The notes beneath the pieces were generated by a model that worked only from the letters and a program-made list of their open reading frames with translations, did not search any database and was not told the origin of the DNA. The translations under genes were made by a program, and so were the position numbers. Of a stretch of DNA of 64,000 bases, positions 1-8,269 are shown piece by piece. Origin of the DNA: Nonomuraea wenchangensis. GTDB taxonomy: Bacteria; Actinomycetota; Actinomycetes; Streptosporangiales; Streptosporangiaceae. Position 1 is the stretch's first letter, and the number at the start of each line of letters is the position of its first letter. The stretch lies in NCBI RefSeq assembly GCF_900111685.1, contig NZ_FOHX01000017.1:62001-126000 (forward strand). The letters are read 5' to 3'.

Positions 1-1016
1 GCGCTCTGGAAGCCCTCCCAGCCGCCGTCGTGCATGATCACGCGATGCCCGTTGAGTGTCTGCTCCTTGAACCCGTGAGCGTACCCGTCAATGCGCGGAT
101 CGGCCGCGAACGTCCGCCGGTGCATGAGCCGGGCCGTCGGCTCATCGAGGATGCGCCGGTCGCCGAAGCGTCCGTCAAGCAAGTGGGCGATCATGAAGTG
201 GGCCATGTCGTTCGCCGTGGCACTGATCGACCCGTCGGGGGCGAGGTTGTCGAAGACGAACGGCTTGCGCCGATACGCCCCGTCCTCGTAGTCGTAGCTG
301 CGCGCCAGATCCGCGGCCAAGGGGGCGGGAACGGGCTCGGCGGCCGTGCTGTGCCGCATCGCGAGCGGGTCGAGGATGTGGTCGCGCACGTACTCGTCAT
401 ACGGCTGCCCGCTCACCCGCGCCACGATGTGTCCGGCCAGCGCCGCCCCATAGTTCGAGTACGCCGACACCTCGCCAGGCGGACGCACCCGCGCGGGCAT
501 GTTGTCGGCGAGATAGTCCGCCAAGGGCGGCACGTCGTCCTTGCTCGGCGACCCCACGCCGATCGTGCGGTCCTCGAACCCGGCCGTGTGGTCCATCAGG
601 TCCTGCAGTGTGATCGGCCGGGGGTAGGTCGCGGGGATCCGGAACGCGGTGAGGTAGCGGTTCAGGTCCGCCTTCAGGTCCAGCTTGCCCTGCTGAACCT
701 GCTGCATCACCGCGGTCCAGGTGAACAGCTTGGTGATCGAGGCGATCCGGACCATTGAGGTGGCCGGGTCAAAGGGTCTGCGGTTCTCGACGTCGGCCAG
801 CCCGTACCCCTTGCTGAAGAGCATCTTCCCGCTGCCCACCACCGAGACGACCGCGCCTGGCACATGGTCGGCCGCCAGCCCGTCCGCCATCGCGGCGTCG
901 AAGAAGGCGGCCAGAGCACGTTCGTCCGGAATCTCGGTAGCCGCCGCGGCGGGACGCGGCACGAGGATCATCAGCGCCGCGCACACCGCGACGAGCATCG
1001 AACGGAAGACATGCAC
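1..1016 (-). CDS. Secreted serine hydrolase, beta-lactamase class C / D-alanyl-D-alanine carboxypeptidase family (3' end outside window)
   Basis: The reading frame runs off the left window edge, so the C-terminus is missing. A GTG at 1016 with AGGAG 6 nt upstream gives a protein that begins with a signal peptide (hydrophobic residues 7-20, AAAA before the mature part near residue 26). The catalytic SxxK motif (SITK) is at residues 93-96, a YSN motif follows about 90 residues later, and an HDGG stretch lies at the truncated end. These three boxes define the serine beta-lactamase/DD-peptidase fold. Most such exported actinomycete proteins are esterases or peptidases and not true beta-lactamases, so the substrate is unknown. 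It is divergent from the histidine kinase at 1182. Confidence 0.85.
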   Translation of the reverse strand, partial: MHVFRSMLVAVCAALMILVPRPAAAATEIPDERALAAFFDAAMADGLAADHVPGAVVSVVGSGKMLFSKGYGLADVENRRPFDPATSMVRIASITKLFTWTAVMQQVQQGKLDLKADLNRYLTAFRIPATYPRPITLQDLMDHTAGFEDRTIGVGSPSKDDVPPLADYLADNMPARVRPPGEVSAYSNYGAALAGHIVARVSGQPYDEYVRDHILDPLAMRHSTAAEPVPAPLAADLARSYDYEDGAYRRKPFVFDNLAPDGSISATANDMAHFMIAHLLDGRFGDRRILDEPTARLMHRRTFAADPRIDGYAHGFKEQTLNGHRVIMHDGGWEGFQS

Positions 1017-1091
1017 GGACGGCTCCTGACCTTGTCGAGGCCATCCACGATGCGGCCGGCGAGGGCGCGGCCGCATCGCCATCGCGGCCAT

Positions 1092-1121
1092 GGGCGTCTC
1101 CGACGAAAGTCGGAGACGCCC
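1092..1121. promoter_or_regulatory. Perfect 13-bp inverted repeat with GAAA loop between divergent genes
   Basis: Arms GGGCGTCTCCGAC (1092-1104) and GTCGGAGACGCCC (1109-1121) flank a GAAA tetraloop. It looks like an intrinsic terminator stem, but no U-tract follows and neither neighbouring gene ends here; both start (1016 on minus, 1182 on plus). It may be an operator, a transcript-capping hairpin or a barrier between the two promoters. The structure is directly visible; the role is inferred. Confidence 0.55.
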
Positions 1122-1181
1122 GGCGTCCAGCGCCGACGCCGGTATGAGGTGGTGCGCCGCCGCCCTGGTTACGCTGGACCG

Positions 1182-2333
1182 ATGCTGTCGTTACGCGCGG
1201 CGCTGCGGCGGATGGCCGCGCTCGGGCCACACGCGATCAACGCGGCCTCCGTGGCGCTCTGCCTGTTCCTCACCGTCCTGGCAGTCAAGACGCCGTGGGC
1301 GCCGCTGCCGCGACCCGTCATCGCCGCCGCCGGGCTGGCAGGCACGGGTGCGGTGTGGTTCCGGGGCCGGTGGCCGGTGGCGGTGGCCGTCGCCGGGGCG
1401 GGCGCGTACGTGCTGTCGGGCAATCCGGGGCCGCTGCTGATCAGCCTGTTCTCCGGCGCGGGCACGCGTTTCCCGGCGCTGGCGGCGATCGGCATGGCGG
1501 GGTTCCTGGCCCAGCAGTGGGTGGACGGCGGCCGGTTGGGCACGGACGCGCTGATCTCGGCGGCCACCGCGACCGGGGTCACGCTGGCGGCAGGGGCGTA
1601 CGCCACCACCCGCCGCGAGCTGACCCGATCGCTGCGCGAGCGCGCCGAACGCGCCGAGGCCGAGCAGCGTCTGCGCAACGAACAGGCGAGGTCCGCCGAG
1701 CGCGGCCGGATCGCCCGGGAGATGCACGACGTGCTCGCGCACAAGGTCACGCTCATCTCGCTGCATGCCGGCGGCCTTGAGGTGAACGCGAGCGCAGGGC
1801 CGGAGCGCATCGAGCGGGAGGCGGCGCTGATCAGGGTCAGCGCGCAGGAGGCCCTCGAAGAGCTGCGCAAGATCCTTGGCGTGCTGCGCGCCGGGCCCGA
1901 CGATGACGACGACGGCTTCCCCGACCTGCGGCGGCTGGTGGACTCCTGGCGATCGGCCGGCGGGACCGTCACCCTGCACGGCGATATCGGCACGTGGCCA
2001 TGGGAAACGGCCAGAGCCGCGCATCGCCTCGTCCAGGAGGGCCTGACCAATGCGCACAAGCACGCCCACGGGGCCCCGGTCACGGTCACGGCGACCGGGA
2101 GCAGGGAAGACGGCGTCACGATCGCGGTCACCAACGGACCATCGCTCCAGCCGAGCATGGAGACCGGCGCCGGGGTCGGCCTGGTGGGCCTGGCGGAGCG
2201 TTTCCGGCTGATCGGCGGAACGGTGCGCGGCGGGCCGGACGATGCGGGAGGCTGGCGTCTGGAGGGCCGGCTGCCGTGGCACGCCACGGACGCATCCCCG
2301 AGGGAATCACATGATCAGGACACTGCTGGTTGA
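1182..2333 (+). CDS. Sensor histidine kinase, HisKA_3 (NarX/DesK-like) class
   Basis: 383 residues. Hydrophobic segments fill residues 20-140, followed by a coiled stretch rich in Arg/Glu/Ala (145-175). The phosphoacceptor motif REMHDVLAH puts His at about 182. The C-terminal HATPase_c domain has the N-box EGLTNAHKHA and the later GVGLVGLAERF glycine motif. It should autophosphorylate and pass phosphate to the response regulator whose start overlaps its end by 23 nt. The ATG at 1182 is preceded by TACGCT at 1170-1175 and no Shine-Dalgarno, so a leaderless transcript is likely. The signal sensed is unknown; there is no extracellular domain of note. Confidence 0.92.
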   Translation: MLSLRAALRRMAALGPHAINAASVALCLFLTVLAVKTPWAPLPRPVIAAAGLAGTGAVWFRGRWPVAVAVAGAGAYVLSGNPGPLLISLFSGAGTRFPALAAIGMAGFLAQQWVDGGRLGTDALISAATATGVTLAAGAYATTRRELTRSLRERAERAEAEQRLRNEQARSAERGRIAREMHDVLAHKVTLISLHAGGLEVNASAGPERIEREAALIRVSAQEALEELRKILGVLRAGPDDDDDGFPDLRRLVDSWRSAGGTVTLHGDIGTWPWETARAAHRLVQEGLTNAHKHAHGAPVTVTATGSREDGVTIAVTNGPSLQPSMETGAGVGLVGLAERFRLIGGTVRGGPDDAGGWRLEGRLPWHATDASPRESHDQDTAG

Positions 2334-2964
2334 CGACGAGCCGCTGATCCGCGCGGGACTGCGGTTCATCATCGAGTCCGCACCCGACGTGGAGGTCGTG
2401 GGCGAGGCCGAGGACGGCAACCAGGCCGTCGACGCGGTCCGCCGCCTGGGGCCCGACGTCGTCCTGATGGACGTCAGGATGCCCCGGTACGACGGCCTCG
2501 CCGCCACCGGGGCCATCCGCCGGCTCGCCCGGACACCCGCGGTGATCATCCTCTCCACGTTCGACAGCGACGAGCATGTCTTCACCGCCCTGGAGGCGGG
2601 AGCCTGCGGGTTCCTGCTCAAGGACACCTCGCCGCACGACCTGATCCAGGCCATCCGTCTCGCGCACGGCGGCGACTCGATGCTGTCCCCGCGGATCACT
2701 CGGCGGCTGATCCACCGGCTCACCACCGACCAACCCATTCGGCGCCGCCGTGACGCGCTCGCCCGGCTGGAGACCCTGACCGGTCGCGAGCGCGAGGTGC
2801 TCATCGAGGTCGGGCTCGGCCGCTCCAATACCGAGATCGCGGCCCGCCTGAACATGAGCGAGGCCACGGTCAAAAGCCACATCTCCCACCTGTTCGTCAA
2901 GCTCGCCGTCACGAACCGCGTACAAGTGGCCATCGCCGCCTACCGCGCTGGCCTGGTGGACTGA
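2311..2964 (+). CDS. Response regulator, NarL/FixJ family
   Basis: 217 residues. The receiver domain (1-120) has the acidic pair DDE at 8-10 and phosphoacceptor Asp54 (VLMDVRMP). A LuxR-type helix-turn-helix sits at about 150-195 (LTGREREVL ... SEATVKSHISHLFVKL). The ATG at 2311 lies inside the 3' end of the kinase gene with GAGGGAA upstream, so the two are translationally coupled and form one two-component system. Targets cannot be read from the sequence; the adjacent divergent hydrolase gene is a candidate. Confidence 0.93.
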   Translation: MIRTLLVDDEPLIRAGLRFIIESAPDVEVVGEAEDGNQAVDAVRRLGPDVVLMDVRMPRYDGLAATGAIRRLARTPAVIILSTFDSDEHVFTALEAGACGFLLKDTSPHDLIQAIRLAHGGDSMLSPRITRRLIHRLTTDQPIRRRRDALARLETLTGREREVLIEVGLGRSNTEIAARLNMSEATVKSHISHLFVKLAVTNRVQVAIAAYRAGLVD

Positions 2965-3066
2965 CCATACGGGTCCCTCGTCGCGGCGTTCAACAGACCG
3001 GACAAGGTCACGCCCGCTGGTATCCGGCTCCTCGCACACAACTGGACCAGGCTGGTCGTGCCGTCG

Positions 3067-3117
3067 CTCTGGTTCCAGTTCCACGGAACCCCAGCTCATA
3101 GCGTTGATGCCATGAGC
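3067..3117 (-). pseudogene. Decayed 5' end of a HigB-type toxin gene with its operator
   Basis: An ATG at 3099 on the minus strand begins MSWGSVELEPE, nearly the first 11 residues of the intact toxin at 15053 (MAWGSVELEPE), then homology stops. Upstream, the inverted repeat GCTCATAGC (3094-3102) and GCCATGAGC (3109-3117) with a 6-nt spacer has the same 9-6-9 layout as the intact operator at 15048-15071 (one mismatch between arms here). The rest of toxin and antitoxin is absent. I read this as a relic of a second HigBA module. The 249-nt gap (2965-3213) around it shows nothing else. Confidence 0.6.
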
Positions 3118-3213
3118 CACCAGCTAGTCACGCATTGCTTTGACGGGAACACAGTGAGCGGCGGTCTCCAACACGACACGAGAGCTGGAGAGCGGCTGGA
3201 GTCGAGGGCGACC

Positions 3214-4539
3214 TCAGAGCGAGTCGTGGTTCCGCCGGTCTGGCTCTCGCTCAGCTGGACGATTTCGTAGGGCCAGCGCACCGAGCGCGAGCAGCAGGAG
3301 CCCGGCCGAGGCCCACGCGGCCCAGTCGCCCAGGGCGATGTAGAGGGTGGCTGAGCCCTGCCGAGGCAGGGTGGCCGTGACCGTGGTCATGCCCGTTCTG
3401 TCGCTGTAGCGCTCGGTCACGATCCGGCCGCGGCTGTCACTGACCGTCACCCATCCCTGGCGTGCGGCACGGGCCACCGCCAGGCCGTTCTCCACACCGC
3501 GCACCACCGCCATGCGGCTGTGCAGCCACGCGTCCTCGTCGAAGTCCCAAGCGGGCGCGAGCAGGGCGGCGGTGCCGGCCTTGCCGTACTCCCTGACCAG
3601 GCCAGGGAAGTCGAGGTCCTTACAGATGATGAGGCCGAGCCGGTTGCCGTCCAGGAAGGCCAAGCTGGTGCCGGGCCGGAACTTGCGCTCCACCCCGGGG
3701 ATCATGTGGTGCTTGTCGTAGCGCACCCCGGAGGGGTAGCCGACCGCGCTGTTGGTCTCCATGGCGATCCCCGCGACCACCTCCACCCCCGGGCGGGCGA
3801 ACGGCAGGTCGGCGGTCGTGAAAACCTTCTCGGGCAGCACCACGATCTCCGCGCCGCGGGCCACCGCGGCGTCGACGGCCTCGCCGTACCGGCGGACGAG
3901 ATCCTCGGAGTTGTCGGTCGCGACCAGCGCGACCTTCCGCCCTCCGGTGTCGGCGGGCGTCGCGAGCCGTACGAGACCATGGCCGAGCGTGAGCGCGACC
4001 AGCACGCCCGAGACCACCGCCGCGCGTGGCCGCAGGACCGCGATCGAGGCGGGCACGAACAACAGGAGGAAGGTGATGCCCCAGACCCCGGTGACCGAGG
4101 CGGTCTGCAGCACGGGCAGGAAGTCGGCCTGCGTGTACGCCAGGCTCCACCAAGCGCCATGCGGTCCGGCGAGGTTCATGACCCACTCGGCGGTGACCCA
4201 GACCGCCGGTACGGCCGCCGCCGCCAGGAGCGGCCTGCCGCGTACGAGCAGGGTGCGGAAGAGCAGCACGCCCAGGCCGTAGCAGAGCGCGGGGCCGGCG
4301 ATGAGGGCGGCGGTCAGCGCGGGCGGCATTTCGAGGGTCTGGGTGAAATATGGCCACATCTGCGCCTGGCCGGCGAGCCAGACGAGTGTCCCGGCGGCGA
4401 AAGCCGTACCTCTGCCCGCCCGGCGAGCCAGGAACAGGATGGGCAGCGGCGCGAGCCAGGTGAGCCACCAGAGGGGGTGAAGACCGGTGCCGAAGTGCAT
4501 CAGGACGGCTGAGGCGAGGGTGAGGAGGATGCGTTGCAC
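3214..4539 (-). CDS. Apolipoprotein N-acyltransferase-like membrane nitrilase (Lnt-like)
   Basis: 441 residues. The N-terminal 190 contain five or six hydrophobic helices, then a carbon-nitrogen hydrolase domain with the triad Glu237 (VVLPEK), Lys276 (RYDKHHMIPGVE) and Cys306 (LIICKDLDFP), and a final membrane helix at about 410-428. This is the layout of Lnt, which moves an acyl chain from phospholipid to the N-terminal cysteine of lipoproteins. It is shorter than typical Lnt (about 500), so a related amide-forming enzyme is possible. It starts 36 nt after the response regulator gene and is probably the last gene of that operon, so the two-component system may control it. Confidence 0.8.
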   Translation of the reverse strand: MQRILLTLASAVLMHFGTGLHPLWWLTWLAPLPILFLARRAGRGTAFAAGTLVWLAGQAQMWPYFTQTLEMPPALTAALIAGPALCYGLGVLLFRTLLVRGRPLLAAAAVPAVWVTAEWVMNLAGPHGAWWSLAYTQADFLPVLQTASVTGVWGITFLLLFVPASIAVLRPRAAVVSGVLVALTLGHGLVRLATPADTGGRKVALVATDNSEDLVRRYGEAVDAAVARGAEIVVLPEKVFTTADLPFARPGVEVVAGIAMETNSAVGYPSGVRYDKHHMIPGVERKFRPGTSLAFLDGNRLGLIICKDLDFPGLVREYGKAGTAALLAPAWDFDEDAWLHSRMAVVRGVENGLAVARAARQGWVTVSDSRGRIVTERYSDRTGMTTVTATLPRQGSATLYIALGDWAAWASAGLLLLALGALALRNRPAEREPDRRNHDSL

Positions 4540-4575
4540 GCCGACGATCGTGCTTCCCCCTGCCCTGCCGGCGCG

Positions 4576-5262
4576 TCAGTCGCAGGTGCGATCTTCGTTG
4601 TCACTCTCACCGGCGACCACCAGCCCGGACTCGTAGGCGAGCACCACAGCCTGGACTCGGTCTCGCAGGTCCAGTTTGGAGAGCATGCGGCTGACGTGTG
4701 TCTTGACCGTGTGCTCGGTGACCACGAGCGCGGCGGCGATCTCCGCGTTCGACAGGCCGCGCGCGACCAGCTTCAGCGTCTCGCGCTCGCGGTCGGTCAG
4801 TGCCTCCAGCCTGGCCGCCAGCCGGGGGGCGACGCCGTGGGCGGGCCTGCGCACCAGGTCCTCGAGCAGTCTCCTGGTCGCCGCCGGGGCGAGCAGGGCC
4901 TCACCTGAGGCGACGGTACGCACGGCGTGGGCGAGCTCGTCACGCCGGATGTCTTTCAGCAGGAAACCGCTCGCTCCCGCCCGGACCGCGTCGTAGACGT
5001 ACTCGTCGAGATCGAACATGGTCAGCACGAGCACCTTGGCGGCGGTGGTGGCGCAGATCTCCCTGGTCGCCTCGATGCCGTTCTTGCCCGGCATGCGCAC
5101 GTCCATCAGGACCACGTCCGGCTGGAGCCGCCTGGCCTCGGCGATGGCCTCCTCGCCGTCGGCGGCCTCGCCGACCACCTCGATGTCCGGCTGCGCGTCC
5201 AGGATCAGCCCGAACCCCGCGCGGAAGAGGTCCTGGTCGTCGGCGATGAGCACCCGTAACAC
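4576..5262 (-). CDS. Response regulator, NarL/FixJ family
   Basis: 228 residues. Receiver with DDQ at 8-10, phosphoacceptor Asp54 in VLMDVRMPG and the conserved Lys in FLLKDIRR. The LuxR helix-turn-helix (LTDRERETLKLVARGLSNAEIA ... TEHTVKTHVSRML) lies near 155-200. It begins 5 nt after the kinase stop, so the kinase, this regulator and the Lnt-like gene form a likely operon. Compared with the other NarL regulator in the window it is clearly a paralogue and not a recent duplicate. Confidence 0.93.
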   Translation of the reverse strand: MLRVLIADDQDLFRAGFGLILDAQPDIEVVGEAADGEEAIAEARRLQPDVVLMDVRMPGKNGIEATREICATTAAKVLVLTMFDLDEYVYDAVRAGASGFLLKDIRRDELAHAVRTVASGEALLAPAATRRLLEDLVRRPAHGVAPRLAARLEALTDRERETLKLVARGLSNAEIAAALVVTEHTVKTHVSRMLSKLDLRDRVQAVVLAYESGLVVAGESDNEDRTCD

Positions 5263-5267
5263 GCAAG

Positions 5268-6383
5268 CTATCCAAGCGGAAATTCAGCTTTTACCACGAA
5301 TCCCCCGTTTGGTCCGGCCCCGACCCTGAGCGTCCCGCCACATGCCGCCGCCCGTTCGCGCATCCCGGCCAACCCGTACCCGCCGCCCTCACCCGGCCCT
5401 CGCCCGTCGTCGGCGATCTCCACCGTCAGGCTCTCCCGCCAGGTCAGAGTGAGGCGTACGGCACGCATACCGGCGTGCTTGCGCACGTTGGTCAACGCCT
5501 CTTGAACGATGCGGTAGACGGCGGCCTCAACGCTTTCGGTGATCGGACGCGGGGTGCCGACGGTCATGCTCGCCACCTCGAGACCGCTGCGCTCGAGCAG
5601 CGCGGGGAGGTTGGCCAGACGCGGCTGAAACAGCGACTCGCGCAGGCGCTCGCCGGCATGGCCCCACGCCGGTCCGCCACCTTCGCCCGGGGTCCGCAGC
5701 GCGGCGAGCGCTCCCCTGAGCTCGGCCAGCGCACCTCTTCCCGTGTCGGCGATGGCTTCAAAGACCGCTTCGGCCTTGTCCGGGTCGCTGCGGAGCACCA
5801 CCGGCCCGGCTTCGGCCTGCACCACCATCAGGCCAACGGAATGGGTGACGATGTCATGCATGTCGCGCGCGATCCGGGTGCGCTCCTCTGCCGCCGCCGC
5901 GATGTGCTCCTGCTCCCGCCGCCGCGCCCGCTCGGCCAGCTCGGCAGCTCGCGAGCGACTTGCCCTGACACTGGTGCCCAGCGCGTAGGCGGCCACAAAG
6001 GCAGTCCCCACCAGCCGGAAGGTCTCGTCGTTCTCTCCGGGCAGCACCAGCGAGACACCCACAGCCGCCACGATCCCCGGAATCGCCGCCAGTCTCTTCC
6101 AGGTGGGGCTCAGGTCGGCGATCGTGTAGACGGCCAGCAGCGGCCCGAAGGGCAGGAACGGCTTCTCCCACGTCACCATCACCGTCATCGCCGTCCCGAC
6201 CACCACCGCCACCGCCATCGGCGCCCGCCTACGCCACCACACCGGCACCGACGCCAGCAGCCCCAGCCCGATGATCCACCACGGTTTGGGATCGGGGAGG
6301 AGAAGCGGCCCAACCGTAGCCAGGACCACGCCCACGGCGAGCGCCCCGTCAACCGCACTACCGCCCCGGCCCGCTGCGAACAT
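5268..6383 (-). CDS. Sensor histidine kinase, HisKA_3 class
   Basis: 371 residues from ATG 6383. Four or five membrane segments lie in residues 10-135, then a basic coiled linker, the phosphoacceptor motif ARDMHDIVTHSVG (His176) and an HATPase_c domain with N-box QEALTNVRKHA and DDGRGPG. The ATG is preceded by GATAAT with 6 nt between, so a leaderless transcript fits and the longer open frame upstream to 6599 is not needed. Partner of the regulator 5 nt downstream. The short extracellular loops suggest sensing within or near the membrane. Confidence 0.9.
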   Translation of the reverse strand: MFAAGRGGSAVDGALAVGVVLATVGPLLLPDPKPWWIIGLGLLASVPVWWRRRAPMAVAVVVGTAMTVMVTWEKPFLPFGPLLAVYTIADLSPTWKRLAAIPGIVAAVGVSLVLPGENDETFRLVGTAFVAAYALGTSVRASRSRAAELAERARRREQEHIAAAAEERTRIARDMHDIVTHSVGLMVVQAEAGPVVLRSDPDKAEAVFEAIADTGRGALAELRGALAALRTPGEGGGPAWGHAGERLRESLFQPRLANLPALLERSGLEVASMTVGTPRPITESVEAAVYRIVQEALTNVRKHAGMRAVRLTLTWRESLTVEIADDGRGPGEGGGYGLAGMRERAAACGGTLRVGAGPNGGFVVKAEFPLG

Positions 6384-6710
6384 TCGCCCATTATCAGGAT
6401 CTATCGGCCCACTTGCCCTCACTCTCTGGAGTGATGCTGGTGGCTGGTGCGCCCTGCTGACCACCCTGACGCCCGGCCAGGCCGACGCCGCCGAGATACT
6501 GATCCGCGGACGACTGATCCTCACCGCGCTGGGCCGCCTCCAGCTCATCCCCCCAGCGTCCTGGAACACAACGTCTCTGTCGAGGTCGTGGCACGCCACC
6601 CCGCCGCTGACCTGCCTTGCGCTGGACAGGTCCTGGAGCCTCGATCCTCGGTCGGGACCAGGCTCGTCGGGCAGGCGGCCCAGCCGGACGGGTCACCTAG
6701 CTTGACGTTG
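6384..6710. other. Intergenic stretch without a recognisable gene
   Basis: Open frames exist on both strands but none has a start with ribosome binding site, normal codon periodicity or a domain I know. A plus-strand stretch near 6455-6560 reads like the end of a degraded protein but shifts frame. It lies between the histidine kinase and the outermost msrA remnant, which fits decayed accessory DNA. Confidence 0.4.
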
Positions 6711-6735
6711 GTGCCGCCGATCCCGCAGTACCCAT
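6711..6735 (-). repeat. Short remnant of the msrA 3' end (outermost copy)
   Basis: These 25 nt are identical to 11742-11766 inside a longer msrA 3'-end copy and, read on the minus strand, encode the GYCGIGGT region of MsrA. Homology stops on both sides. It marks the far edge of the array of msrA ends and is the most degraded copy, as expected of the oldest. A 25-nt exact match is unlikely by chance but is short; support comes from its place in the series. Confidence 0.6.
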
Positions 6736-6972
6736 CTTGATGACGAAGACGAAGCCGCTCAGGCGGTCGCCCCAGCTTGATGAGATCCGGGCCGGTGCGT
6801 GAATGGCGCGCGACGCGCCTGTCCCCCGTGCGAGCTACCCGCGACTGTCCACCGTGCGGGGACGATTCCAGACCGTCGAATCCCTAGCATTTCCGGCATA
6901 GCGGCGACCTCAAGGCGAAACCGAGAATCACATGGTCACGAACTCCCTTGTCAACGAATTTGAGGTGGTTTG

Positions 6973-7866
6973 ATGCGCATCGGAGTGTTCGTAGATGAGA
7001 TGGGACCGTCGCTGGACGCGGTCATCGACCAGTTCCAAGCCGCGGCCAAGGCCGGCTTCGCCGGGGTGTGGCTGGGCCAGCGCACCGGCCGGGATGCCCT
7101 GACCACCCTGGCCGTGGCCGGGCGACAGACACCCGGGATCCAGCTCGGCACGGCGGTGGTGCCCACCTATCCCCGGCACCCCCTCGCCCTGGCCGCGCAG
7201 GCGCTGACCGTCCAGGAGGCCGTTGGCGGCCGGCTCAGCCTGGGTCTTGGAGTCAGCCACCGGCACATCATCGAGGACCAGTACGGGTACTCCTTCGACA
7301 GGCCCGCCCGTCACCTCCGTGAGTACCTGTCCGCGCTGGTCCCGCTGCTGCGCGGTGAGAGCGTCACCTACCGGGGCGAGACGCTCACAGCCGTAGGCGC
7401 GGTCGACGTGGCGGCGGCCGCACCGCCATCCGTGCTCGTCGGCGCGCTCAGCCCCGCGATGCTGTCCGTAGCCGGCGAACTGGCCGAGGGCACCATCACG
7501 ACCTGGGCCACCGCATCCGCCCTCGCCGAACACGTCGTGCCGGCGATCACCAAGGCGGCGGGCCGCAGGACGCCTCGCGTGGTCGCCAGCACCGTCGTCT
7601 GCGTCACCTCGCACGAGGACGACCGGCGGGCGTGGGTGACCGAGAACTTCGGGATGGTCGGGCAGCTGCCCATCTACCGCACCATGCTCGACCGCGGCCA
7701 CGCCGCCGGCCCTCAGGACACGGTGATCATCGGCGACGAGACCGCAGTCGAACGCCAGATCCGCCGGCTGTTCGACGCCGGCGCGACCGAGCTCGTGGCG
7801 GTGCTTCTCGGATCCGAGGAGGAACAGGCCCGGACCACCGCGCTCCTGGCCGGCCTGGCCGGATAG
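6973..7866 (+). CDS. LLM-class (luciferase-like), probably F420-dependent oxidoreductase
   Basis: 297 residues, ATG at 6973 with GAGGTGG 4 nt upstream. The N-terminus MRIGVFVDEMG, the FAGVWLGQ strand, the LGTAVVPTYPRHP segment and LSLGLGVSHR are typical of the bacterial luciferase-like TIM barrel that binds coenzyme F420 or FMN. In actinomycetes most such proteins use F420 to reduce or oxidise small substrates; which one cannot be said. It sits between two msrA-end remnants with a phosphatase, an exporter and a regulator, so it is probably cargo of an acquired segment. Confidence 0.85.
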   Translation: MRIGVFVDEMGPSLDAVIDQFQAAAKAGFAGVWLGQRTGRDALTTLAVAGRQTPGIQLGTAVVPTYPRHPLALAAQALTVQEAVGGRLSLGLGVSHRHIIEDQYGYSFDRPARHLREYLSALVPLLRGESVTYRGETLTAVGAVDVAAAAPPSVLVGALSPAMLSVAGELAEGTITTWATASALAEHVVPAITKAAGRRTPRVVASTVVCVTSHEDDRRAWVTENFGMVGQLPIYRTMLDRGHAAGPQDTVIIGDETAVERQIRRLFDAGATELVAVLLGSEEEQARTTALLAGLAG

Positions 7867-8164
7867 ACCGCCGGACCAGCAGTGGCGCGACGCGGCTGAA
7901 TTCCCTTCCCTCGCAGCCCTGATCAACCAACACAGCACGGCATAAAGGAGGACATCCGAGCGTCCAGCGCCGTACGGCCCGGTTTCCACTCGCGCCCGCA
8001 GGCTGCGGCTGCTGCCACACGTGACGTTGTTCGGGACCGATAACGCCGCGAGCTCCGCCAACTCCCGCTCGGCCGTACAGTGCACGTCAGCGGACCCGCG
8101 CCGACTTCCGCGCCGAGCAAGCCCGACTGATCACGGGCACCCCGCCTCCCGGCCCGGAGAAGAC
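7867..8164. other. Intergenic stretch without a gene
   Basis: No open frame here has a plausible start or a known domain. Together with the antitoxin relic at 8165-8212 it fills the gap between the oxidoreductase and the convergent HAD gene. I see no convincing terminator. Confidence 0.4.
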
Positions 8165-8212
8165 CGCAACCCCTCGCTGGGCCGCTTCGGTGACGCTCAG
8201 CGTCAATGGCAT
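8165..8212 (-). pseudogene. Decayed N-terminus of a Phd/YefM-type antitoxin
   Basis: From an ATG at 8212 the minus strand reads MPLTLSVTEAAQRGVA; the intact antitoxin at 14223 contains TELTVTEAAQRGVA. The DNA shows a near-identical run (TCGCTGGGCCGC and GTGACG on the plus strand in both). After this the frame becomes Gly/Pro-rich and then reads VPVISRA, which resembles the later Phd strand, so an internal deletion is possible. No toxin gene follows. I call it a relic of another TA module. Confidence 0.5.
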
Positions 8213-8269
8213 CGCGCCCGGGCTGCATCACACCACTTGCCGCCACACCGCCGGGTCCTGTCCCTCCGG

